In this document: positions 41,968-47,989 of the stretch, in pieces
Numbering within the stretch: the stretch's first letter is position 1
Layout: the number at the start of each line of letters is the position of its first letter
Assembly (NCBI GenBank): GCA_946415245.1
Contig: CAMKRS010000013.1
Span: 1 to 48,856 of the forward strand
Length of the DNA: 48,856 bases
From: an uncultured Prevotella sp.
GTDB taxonomy: Bacteria > Bacteroidota > Bacteroidia > Bacteroidales > Bacteroidaceae
Direction of reading: 5' to 3'
Translations under genes and position numbers: made by a program
The notes under the pieces: model-generated
The model's input: only the letters and a program-made list of their open reading frames with translations
Databases searched by the model: none
Told to the model about the DNA's origin: nothing

Positions 41968-42924
41968 CTAAGGCTCTGTGACATAGCGATCTTTATCAGC
42001 CTTGGCCTCTTCGCACTTGATCAATTCGATATTCAGACTTTCCACCAGCGACAGTTCATCAAGGACTTCATCGTTTGAAGGACGTGGACTGAACCAAGGC
42101 TGACTGGCGAAATAATCTGCCAGGTCTCGTGATGAGAACATATAGCTATGCTTGGCTAAGATAGAGTTACGCATGACGCGGAGGGTAGATTTCTTCATCT
42201 TGCGGAACATCTTGTCGTTGAGCAGGATGCGGTTGGCATAACCGAAGCGTGGTTCTGTATTCACCCAACTCAGCGTCTTTATCAGCCCCTTCCGTTTGAA
42301 CATGCCGTATTCGTCCTGTTCCACCTCGTAGAGGGTCAGACCATCGAGCGTCTGCACAGCCTCCCACATTCCTTCAAGGTCGGTGAGTCCGCTGATACGG
42401 AGTACGCCTGTGACAGTACCGTTGAAGGCAATATTCTTATATTCGGCACGGGCTATGCCTTTCTCATAGATGATTTCATGACCAATCTCCAGCGTGTCAC
42501 CATAACTATCGGTGTACTTACCCATGATCTGCTGCATCCACTTGCCCATAGCAACTACCTCGCCTTCTCCGAAGAAAGAGCCATCGAGCACATCGTGCAG
42601 ATTGCCCTTCAAATCATACAGACAGATCAGTTTCCATCCTTCTTTCTCGATATACTTGGCACGAGGCGACTTGCTGAAAGGATTGAAGCCGTCAACATTC
42701 AGCTCCTCCGAGAGCAAAAACTCATTTTTCTTGCTATAGTTGGGTGTCAGACGGAAAGCCAGTTCTTCACCTTCCGCCATAGCAGTGAAGGTGATAGTCT
42801 TGTCAATGTTCACTTTGGCCTCATAGACCAGATTATTGACATTCCACTTGGAACCATTCTTTATACCCTGTGCGCATACAGTCATACACACAAGTGTAAA
42901 CATCATAAAAACAATCTTCCTCAT
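41968..42924 (-). CDS. Exported YARHG-domain protein
   Basis: A 318-residue protein with a signal peptide (MRKIVFMMFTLVCMTVCAQG). Residues about 25-230 are beta-rich and of unknown type. Residues about 240-305 match the YARHG domain (MRNSILAKHSYMFSSRDLAD then YFASQPWFSP), an extracellular module of unknown role. Here the usual ARHG is AKHS. It lies 39 bases downstream of the 186-residue gene with no promoter between, so they are probably co-transcribed. Confidence 0.78.
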   Translation of the reverse strand: MRKIVFMMFTLVCMTVCAQGIKNGSKWNVNNLVYEAKVNIDKTITFTAMAEGEELAFRLTPNYSKKNEFLLSEELNVDGFNPFSKSPRAKYIEKEGWKLICLYDLKGNLHDVLDGSFFGEGEVVAMGKWMQQIMGKYTDSYGDTLEIGHEIIYEKGIARAEYKNIAFNGTVTGVLRISGLTDLEGMWEAVQTLDGLTLYEVEQDEYGMFKRKGLIKTLSWVNTEPRFGYANRILLNDKMFRKMKKSTLRVMRNSILAKHSYMFSSRDLADYFASQPWFSPRPSNDEVLDELSLVESLNIELIKCEEAKADKDRYVTEP

Positions 42925-42963
42925 TTTGTCTTGAATGATTGGTTATTTGATTAAAAGTATATC

Positions 42964-43524
42964 TCAGAAGCCGAGGAACTCTTTAATGCGAGGGTCGCGT
43001 TCAAGATCAGCCCTGCTAACGTAGAAAGAGCCGGGGGAGACCAGATCGAGATACTTGTCAAGAAACTCTTCCCAACTCAGTTTGAAATAAGAAGCAGGAA
43101 TGAAAAACGTCCTTGACCCGCCTGCCGATCGGTTGCCAGCCGTGACATGAGCCGAATAGCCGCCTAACTGATGCTTCCGAATCTGATAACTCTCCAGATA
43201 CCAGTCGCCGCTGCATGTGTTGGTTGCTTCTACGTCTATGCGATCCTTCACAGGATTGGCTCTTTCAAGCTCCCAGTCATGACCACAGGCGAGCCGACGG
43301 AGAAACTCCTCACAATCGACATCTTCCTTATATGCCTTCAGGGTTCCGTCATACTGCGAGTGATAGGAGACGTACTGGTATTCGCCGTCCATTTTCTCAA
43401 TACCCAAGTTAGTATTCTCTGCTATCATCTCCCTCTTTGCCCAGGGGAAATCTGCCTTCATCTGCTCGAATGCCTTGTCAATATAGGCATTCACATCGTA
43501 ACCGTAAGGGAATTTCTCGTTCAT
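42964..43524 (-). CDS. Hypothetical protein, 186 residues
   Basis: No family recognised. The product is soluble and mixed alpha/beta: an N-terminal helix (VNAYIDKAFEQMKADFPWAK), aromatic-rich strands (YQYVSYHSQYDGTLKAYKED, CSGDWYLESYQIRK), and a C-terminal part with FFIPASYFKLSWEEFLDKYL. The start ATG 43524 (MNEKFPYGYD) is preferred over 43548 because the -7 box at 43546-43553 overlaps the latter. No signal peptide. It precedes the YARHG gene in the same unit. Confidence 0.75.
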   Translation of the reverse strand: MNEKFPYGYDVNAYIDKAFEQMKADFPWAKREMIAENTNLGIEKMDGEYQYVSYHSQYDGTLKAYKEDVDCEEFLRRLACGHDWELERANPVKDRIDVEATNTCSGDWYLESYQIRKHQLGGYSAHVTAGNRSAGGSRTFFIPASYFKLSWEEFLDKYLDLVSPGSFYVSRADLERDPRIKEFLGF

Positions 43525-43545
43525 AATTATTCTATTAATCGACCG

Positions 43546-43553
43546 CAAAATTA
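43546..43553 (-). promoter_or_regulatory. -7 box of the 186-residue/YARHG unit
   Basis: Minus strand TAATTTTG, with CTTG at the 20-base-distant -33 position (43577-43574). Confidence 0.65.
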
Positions 43554-43656
43554 GTGAAAATATACGAGAATAACAAGAATTATGGAAAAATATGCAATAA
43601 ACGGCATACTGACAAAAATAGCCAGAAAAAAGGATTCATTATATTAAAAAATACCT

Positions 43657-43740
43657 TTATCTTAGTATCACCTTGCGTGAAACCACAGTTCCGTCGTCAG
43701 CACGACTGATGGCAATGTAAGGGCCTATAGTCTGCCCCAT
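43657..43740 (-). pseudogene. Out-of-frame C-terminal tail of the GDSL hydrolase
   Basis: Just past the GDSL stop, another minus-strand frame continues without interruption: GIQTMGQTIGPYIAISRADD then GTVVSRKVILR and TAA at 43657. This has the form of the C-terminal module of secreted Bacteroidetes proteins. A one-base frameshift near 43735-43755 would join it to the enzyme. Confidence 0.6.
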
Positions 43741-44990
43741 TGTCTGGATACCGCCTCGCCATAGGCCTCGTCCTCCTCGTCGTCGGCAGCGAGCGCGTCG
43801 GTCTTGGTGAAGAGGTCCAGATCAATACACCCACCCATCGTCTCATAGCCTTTGGCATTCAAGTGCAGCCAGTCGTTCTCAAACAGGAACTGCGACTGCA
43901 TGGCGATGGTATCCTCAGGGTTACGCACAGCCTTGTCGAAATCGATCACGCCGTCGAGCATCTTCGTCGTGCGAATCCACTTATTCAGCGTGCTGCGACC
44001 GTTCTCGTGATCCACAGAGTAATAGTTATTGCCCTTAAACGGCGTAATCGTCGCACCAAACACATAGATACCCTTCTGGTGTGCCTCACGGATAATCTGC
44101 TTGTAAACGCCGATGATGCTCTTAGCCGTCTGAACGCCATTACGCGAACCGCCCAGGTCGTTGACAGCCTCGAAGAGGATAATCCACTTCACACCCTCCT
44201 GACCGAACAAATCGCGTTGATAGCGGTTCACGGCAGCAGGCCCTAAGCCGCCGCCCAGCACACAGTTGCCGCCGATACCCATATTCAGCACACCCACCTG
44301 CTTGGTCGGCTCGTTCTCCAGCAACCGGCGTGAGAGCACATCGGCCCAGCGATTCTGCTGATTGGTGGTCGAGCCACGGCCGTCGGTAATCGAGTTGCCT
44401 AAGATGGCCACAGCCCCGGCCGTCTCGGGAGCCTCCACCTCCAAGGTCTGAATGGTATACCAGTGGTCGGTCTTCACGGCATCGCTGAAGTCATTGGTAT
44501 TACCGGCCTTCAGATACGACGTGGTTCTTGAGCCGGGATGTCCGCTCACACTGGTCGACGAGGCCGAACCATAATGGATGGTAATGGCCACATTCTGACG
44601 CGCACCAATCTTGAAACCGACGGGGTCCGATACGGCCGTCCCCTTGGCAGGCATCGTCACCCCGGCCTTGCCGCCGAAGGTCAGACTCACGGTCGAGGTC
44701 TCATCAATCTCCGCACTACTGCCGGCCGTCTTGGCCAATGCCAGTTCCACGGCCTTGATTTCCGTAGCACCCGAGCTGAACTCGTTGGTCAATTTCAGGC
44801 GCACTTTCTCACCGCCAATTGACACCTGCACAATTTGGCGCAACGAGTTGTTGCCCAAGCCAGGCGACGGGGGATTATTATGCGATTCCACCAATTGCGG
44901 GGCCGTACCCCACGTGCCAACCCAATGATTGTCGGCAAAAGCGATACCTACCGTGAACAGGCAGACAAGAAACAATACTGTCTTTTTCAT
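43725..44990 (-). CDS. Secreted GDSL/SGNH-family hydrolase
   Basis: A 421-residue exported protein: signal peptide (MKKTVLFLVCLFTVGIAFA), a beta-rich N-terminal domain (20-180; RQIVQVSIGGEKVRLKLTNE), and an SGNH esterase domain from about 185. Block I is AVAILGNSITDGRGS, block II glycine in LNMGIGGNCVLGGG, block III FEAVNDLGGS and the block V histidine in NDWLHLNAKGYETMG. Esterases of this plan remove acyl groups from polysaccharides. The last residues (EAVSRQWGRL) seem to be a frameshifted ending, since a plausible C-terminal module continues in another frame. Confidence 0.86.
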   Translation of the reverse strand: MKKTVLFLVCLFTVGIAFADNHWVGTWGTAPQLVESHNNPPSPGLGNNSLRQIVQVSIGGEKVRLKLTNEFSSGATEIKAVELALAKTAGSSAEIDETSTVSLTFGGKAGVTMPAKGTAVSDPVGFKIGARQNVAITIHYGSASSTSVSGHPGSRTTSYLKAGNTNDFSDAVKTDHWYTIQTLEVEAPETAGAVAILGNSITDGRGSTTNQQNRWADVLSRRLLENEPTKQVGVLNMGIGGNCVLGGGLGPAAVNRYQRDLFGQEGVKWIILFEAVNDLGGSRNGVQTAKSIIGVYKQIIREAHQKGIYVFGATITPFKGNNYYSVDHENGRSTLNKWIRTTKMLDGVIDFDKAVRNPEDTIAMQSQFLFENDWLHLNAKGYETMGGCIDLDLFTKTDALAADDEEDEAYGEAVSRQWGRL

Positions 44991-45022
44991 TCTGATTAAA
45001 ACTGTTTATCCGATTTTGACCG

Positions 45023-45054
45023 CAAATTTACGTATTTCCGGCCAATCTCCCAAA
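45023..45054 (-). promoter_or_regulatory. Promoter of the GDSL hydrolase gene
   Basis: Minus strand: -33 TTTG at 45054-45051, 20-base spacer, -7 TAAATTTG at 45030-45023; start about 25 bases before the ATG. Confidence 0.88.
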
Positions 45055-45110
45055 CGTTTATTTCCTTTTTCTACCGTCCCCGCCTTGGATGAAACAAATC
45101 ATGTGTATTT

Positions 45111-45260
45111 TTGAAACATGACACGAAGGGGTCAGGCACCAAGGCCTTCTGCGACGAGAAGGGCATCCCTTGCACCCTCATCAACTATCCTGACCAAGGT
45201 CACAACTTTGTTGTCTGGAAGTACGGCCTCTACAATTTCGCACAGTTGATTTTCAAATAA
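45111..45260 (+). pseudogene. 3' fragment of an alpha/beta-hydrolase (esterase) gene
   Basis: A frame without a plausible start reads KAFCDEKGIPCTLINYPDQG then HNFVVWKYGLYNFAQLIFK and TAA at 45258-45260. The aspartate/histidine region followed by VWKYGLYNFAQLIF matches in style the C-terminus of secreted feruloyl-esterase-like hydrolases. Everything upstream is missing: the fragment begins next to a GGGGTCAGGCACC word at 45128-45140, and a -7-like TATTTTTG stands at 45106-45113. The 475-base gene-free stretch 44991-45465 holds this fragment, the GDSL promoter, the repeat below and the band-7 promoter. Confidence 0.7.
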
Positions 45261-45340
45261 TCTAGGCGATTAATTTCAAAAACCAGACGAAAAACGGAAG
45301 CCACGATGACTTCCGTTTTTCCATTTTCTTCTTTAAAAAC
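45261..45340. repeat. Hairpin repeat element, copy A
   Basis: An ~80-base sequence (TTTCAAAAACCAGACGAAAA then ACGGAAG ... CTTCCGTTTT) with a perfect 10-bp stem (45291-45300 / 45310-45319). A second copy lies at 47731-47817. A- and T-tracts flank the stem, so it can terminate transcription in both directions. Confidence 0.85.
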
Positions 45341-45428
45341 AAAGACCTGTCACCCTGATCTATGGGTTTGAATAATGTTTTAACATAAAGATAACATACA
45401 AATTGCAGCTTGATATTTATTTTTTTCG

Positions 45429-45436
45429 TACCTTTG
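45429..45436 (+). promoter_or_regulatory. -7 box of the band-7 protein gene
   Basis: TACCTTTG, 30 bases before the ATG at 45466. No TTTG at 20 bases; CTTG stands 16 bases upstream. Confidence 0.65.
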
Positions 45437-45465
45437 TCGCTGTATTAATCAACACTATTTTGAAA

Positions 45466-46323
45466 ATGAAACAGTATTATCGTATTCTTGCTTATGTCGG
45501 AGGAGGCATAGCCCTGGTTTTGATTCTTTTTGCTACCTGCTGCACAGTAGTCGACTCTGGTGAGGTTGGTATCCGTTTCCATAAGTGGTCGCTCAACGAG
45601 CAGGACTACGGTGGTGTGGAAGGAACGTGCAAGGGTTGGGTGTTCTATAACCCCATCACTACCAACGTGTTTACCTACCCCACATTCACCCAGCGCAAGC
45701 AGTACGAGACGTTCTCCGTGAATGCCAAGGATGCCTCGCTCTTCGAGATGGACCCCACCATCGCCTATCGCATCAACCCCGACAAGGCCTGTGATATCTT
45801 CACAAAATATCGTGTGGGCGTGAAGGAACTGGAAGAGGGTTACATTCGCACCTGCATCTACGAGGCCTATCGTACTTGTGCCAACCAGTACACTTCCGAC
45901 TCGCTGATGTCGAACCGTGCCAACTTCGAGCGCGATGTCCGCAACCGTCTCGAGAAGTCGCTGATGGCAGAGGGATTCCTTGTGGAGGAGTTTACATCGA
46001 AGATCACGCCTCCCTCTTCGCTGCTCTCGATGATCGATGCCAAGAATACGGCTATCCAGAGTGCCTTGAAAGCTGAGAACGAAGTGAAGGAGGCTGAGGC
46101 CAATGCCAAGATTGCCGTCGCCAAGGCCGAGGGTAATGCGAAGGCCATGAAGATCAAGGCCGATGCAGAGGCATACTACAACCGTACCATTGCCGCCTCG
46201 CTCTCACCGATGATTGTGCAGGAGGATATGATTGAGAAGTGGGACGGTAAGATGCCTCAGATCATGTCCGGCAACGGCGGTATGATCATGGACATCTCCA
46301 AAGTCATCGGCAGCGGCAAATAG
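45466..46323 (+). CDS. SPFH/band-7 (prohibitin-like) membrane protein
   Basis: A 285-residue protein with one N-terminal membrane helix (about 9-28; AYVGGGIALVLILFATC) and an SPFH domain (about 30-200; VVDSGEVGIRFHKW, SVNAKDASLFEMDPTIAYRI, LMAEGFLVEEFTSKITPP). A coiled coil rich in Ala/Glu/Lys follows (AENEVKEAEANAKIAVAKAE), as in prohibitin and stomatin, which form large ring assemblies on membranes. The start at 45466 fits the -7 box. It lies between two repeat elements and appears intact. Confidence 0.88.
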   Translation: MKQYYRILAYVGGGIALVLILFATCCTVVDSGEVGIRFHKWSLNEQDYGGVEGTCKGWVFYNPITTNVFTYPTFTQRKQYETFSVNAKDASLFEMDPTIAYRINPDKACDIFTKYRVGVKELEEGYIRTCIYEAYRTCANQYTSDSLMSNRANFERDVRNRLEKSLMAEGFLVEEFTSKITPPSSLLSMIDAKNTAIQSALKAENEVKEAEANAKIAVAKAEGNAKAMKIKADAEAYYNRTIAASLSPMIVQEDMIEKWDGKMPQIMSGNGGMIMDISKVIGSGK

Positions 46324-46337
46324 GCCAAAGAAGTCTG

Positions 46338-46368
46338 GGACACAGAAGTGCCTGACCCTTCTGTGTCC
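46338..46368. repeat. REP-like palindrome B
   Basis: GGACACAGAAG and CTTCTGTGTCC are exact 11-bp complements around TGCCTGACC. It starts 15 bases after the band-7 stop, so it could also act as its terminator, though no T tract follows. The loop carries the CCTGACC word shared with palindromes A-side and C. Confidence 0.8.
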
Positions 46369-46369
46369 T

Positions 46370-46453
46370 GCCTGTGGCTACAACCTCCAGAACCATCACC
46401 ACGCCCTGGCCGATGCTGAAGCCTGTGCCGCTATAGCTCTATACACATTATAG
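46370..46453 (+). pseudogene. 3' fragment of a DnaQ-like exonuclease gene
   Basis: The frame ending in TAG at 46451 reads GYNLQNHHHALADAEACAAI then ALYTL. The HHALADAEACAAIA string is the Exo III motif (H-x4-D) of DEDDh exonucleases such as DNA polymerase III epsilon-like proteins. The other motifs are absent: the fragment begins directly at palindrome B. Confidence 0.7.
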
Positions 46454-46478
46454 GGAGCAACTTAAAAGCCGCTCCCTA
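46451..46478. terminator. Terminator hairpin between the exonuclease fragment and the coiled-coil gene
   Basis: TAGGGAGC (46451-46458) pairs exactly with GCTCCCTA (46471-46478); an AAAAG loop region and T-rich flanks allow use from both sides. Confidence 0.65.
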
Positions 46479-46497
46479 ATTCTCTGTTCTATAACAA

Positions 46498-46809
46498 TTA
46501 TCGCTTGTCGGGTACGCCGTAGTCCATCCAGCGCTCCTGGGGGTAGTAGCCCTTCAGCGTCTTTTTCTTCTCGACGTAGGCCTCCTTCACACGATTCATT
46601 GCGACTTTCAGTTTGGCCACCGTTGGAGTGAGCTGCTCACGAATACGGTCCACCTCTTCGTTTACGGCCTCCAGTTCTTTGACGGCCTGTTCCATTGCGT
46701 TGATCTCATCGTTGGTGACGCCACGTTCACCCATTTCCTTGACATGACGGCGCAGACCCTCTACGAGGCCGCGACTCTTCTCAATCTGAATCTCTACTGT
46801 CTTTGACAT
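46498..46809 (-). CDS. Small coiled-coil protein, 103 residues
   Basis: No family recognised. A soluble, almost entirely helical, highly charged protein: MSKTVEIQIEKSRGLVEGLR, a long heptad stretch (MEQAVKELEAVNEEVDRIRE) and a C-terminal KKTLKGYYPQERWMDYG tail. The ATG at 46809 is preferred because the -7 box at 46855-46862 gives a leader of about 40 bases and the upstream part of the frame (from 46836) has poor coding character. Monocistronic. Confidence 0.72.
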   Translation of the reverse strand: MSKTVEIQIEKSRGLVEGLRRHVKEMGERGVTNDEINAMEQAVKELEAVNEEVDRIREQLTPTVAKLKVAMNRVKEAYVEKKKTLKGYYPQERWMDYGVPDKR

Positions 46810-46854
46810 AATTCTGTTGTTTTTAAAGTGATACATTAGGATTAAAACCTACCG

Positions 46855-46862
46855 CAAAATTA
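46855..46862 (-). promoter_or_regulatory. -7 box of the small coiled-coil gene
   Basis: Minus strand TAATTTTG, 45 bases before the ATG at 46809; no clear -33 box. Confidence 0.55.
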
Positions 46863-46950
46863 ACAAAAAAAGTCGATTTTACGAACGCTATATAGCATCA
46901 CTTTTTCGATTTTTTAAGATGAAAACGGCCTTTGTTTTAACTTTTATTTG

Positions 46951-46958
46951 TACCTTTG
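46951..46958 (+). promoter_or_regulatory. -7 box directly before the MFS gene fragment
   Basis: TACCTTTG followed by CACCC, with TTTG at 46931-46934 (spacing only 16). It is probably the promoter of the original gene, now placed next to its 3' end. Confidence 0.55.
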
Positions 46959-46972
46959 CACCCGATTTTTAG

Positions 46973-47278
46973 AAACGACTCTATAGCTTGGTAGAGCTTA
47001 CAACTCCACAGAATCTGAACACCATTGCCAGTATCAAAGGAGGCAAGAACTCTACCACCACCGTCATGCCCCTGCTCTCCGCAGCCCTCTATCTGGGGCA
47101 GTTCGTTTCGCCACTCGTGGTCATGCCCTTGTCGCACAGCCTGTTTGGAGCCGACCTCACAGCTCCCTACAAGGTAGCCATTCTGCTCTGTATCGTCTTC
47201 TTCATTCAGGTCTGGACAACGCGGCAATTCCAAAGTCTGCCGCCCGTTTCTGGCGACAATCTACATAAACCAGCTTAA
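46973..47278 (+). pseudogene. 3' fragment of an MFS transporter gene
   Basis: About 100 residues in frame to TAA at 47278, starting right after a promoter-like box and lacking a proper start codon. LYLGQFVSPLVVMPLSHSLF and PYKVAILLCIVFFIQVWTTR match the last two helices of a Bacteroidales MFS transporter. The preceding ten helices are missing. The layout suggests a deletion that joined promoter and gene end. The gene-free stretch 46810-47519 otherwise holds the terminator and palindrome C below. Confidence 0.68.
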
Positions 47279-47351
47279 AAAGCGCTACTCGCAGTTACGG
47301 CTATAAGAATTTTTTTGCATGTAACAGAGGGACTGTTCTTATGTTATACGG

Positions 47352-47381
47352 GCTTCGTTGCTTCGGCAGCGGGGCTTTTTT
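47352..47381 (+). terminator. Intrinsic terminator after the MFS fragment
   Basis: GCTTCGTTG (47352-47360) pairs with CAGCGGGGC (47367-47375) using three G-U pairs around CTTCGG, followed by six T. Confidence 0.8.
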
Positions 47382-47453
47382 GATGGGTAAAAAAGAGAGG
47401 TTGAATTACACACTTTGAGCGTTTTGTGCAATGGGAGGAAAAATATCACATTG

Positions 47454-47494
47454 GGGTCAGGACACTTTGTGACAGTCACGAAGTATCCTGACCC
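47454..47494. repeat. REP-like palindrome C
   Basis: A 20-bp inverted repeat, GGGTCAGGACACTTTGTGAC (47454-47473) with its near-complement at 47475-47494 (18/20). It carries the GGGTCAGG/CCTGACCC word also seen at 45129 and in palindrome B. Confidence 0.85.
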
Positions 47495-47519
47495 TCATGT
47501 GACACTCTATGTCATAGGA

Positions 47520-47585
47520 ATGTTTATCGTAGTCGTTTCACTTACAATCGGTTTAGTATTAACAAGTAAAAGAAAGGATAAGTAA
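47520..47585 (+). CDS. Tiny membrane peptide, 21 residues (or a longer fragment)
   Basis: ATG 47520 to TAA encodes MFIVVVSLTIGLVLTSKRKD then K: one hydrophobic helix with a basic tail. An in-frame GTG at 47499 gives seven more residues. The frame is open upstream through palindrome C, so it may be the C-terminal end of a larger protein cut by that element. The next tiny gene starts 2 bases after its stop, as in a real operon. Confidence 0.45.
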   Translation: MFIVVVSLTIGLVLTSKRKDK

Positions 47586-47587
47586 CT

Positions 47588-47698
47588 ATGGGAGTTATTT
47601 TAGGTGCAATTATGGTTGGAGTGCCAGGTATTATCTTCCTGATTTACTGCCTCACTCCGAAGGGCAGGCGTTGGATGAAAGCCAACAATCTGCTTTGA
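47588..47698 (+). CDS. Tiny membrane protein, 36 residues
   Basis: ATG 47588 to TGA 47696 encodes MGVILGAIMVGVPGIIFLIY then CLTPKGRRWMKANNLL: a single transmembrane helix and a positively charged cytoplasmic tail. This is the layout of many genuine bacterial small membrane proteins. It starts 2 bases after the preceding 21-residue frame. No family recognised. Confidence 0.6.
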   Translation: MGVILGAIMVGVPGIIFLIYCLTPKGRRWMKANNLL

Positions 47699-47702
47699 TA
47701 CC

Positions 47703-47838
47703 CGACGACTCACGGGACCTGGGTCTGTGATCTTGGCGATTATTTCAAAAACCAGACGAAAAAACGGAAGCCGCGCTGACTTCCGTTTCCTGGTTTTATC
47801 TTTAAAACAGATCAGAGAACCGTCCCGTGATCTAGTCG
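47703..47838. repeat. Nested palindromic element D, with the second hairpin-repeat copy
   Basis: Outer arms CACGGGAC (47711-47718) and GTCCCGTG (47822-47829), middle arms GGTCTGTGATC and GATCAGAGAACC, and an inner core (47731-47817) that matches repeat copy A (45261-45340), including AAAACGGAAG ... CTTCCGTTTC. It forms a single ~130-base inverted-repeat structure. The gene-free stretch to 47989 holds nothing else recognisable. Confidence 0.85.
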
Positions 47839-47989
47839 AGAGAAATCTGTCCGAACATTTGTATCTAACCTAAATTCCGCAGCACTTTAGTTTAACTTTC
47901 TTTATGAGTTCTTGAGCAACAAAAAGTTCTTGCTGGGGCAAGCGGCAGAGCCGAGCGGCCCAGGATTTTGCCATGTCAAATATAGGGTA

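Noticed and set aside
46981..47010. tRNA-like string with GGTAGAGC
   Set aside because: No anticodon arm, T-loop or acceptor pairing can be drawn; the bases belong to the MFS gene fragment.
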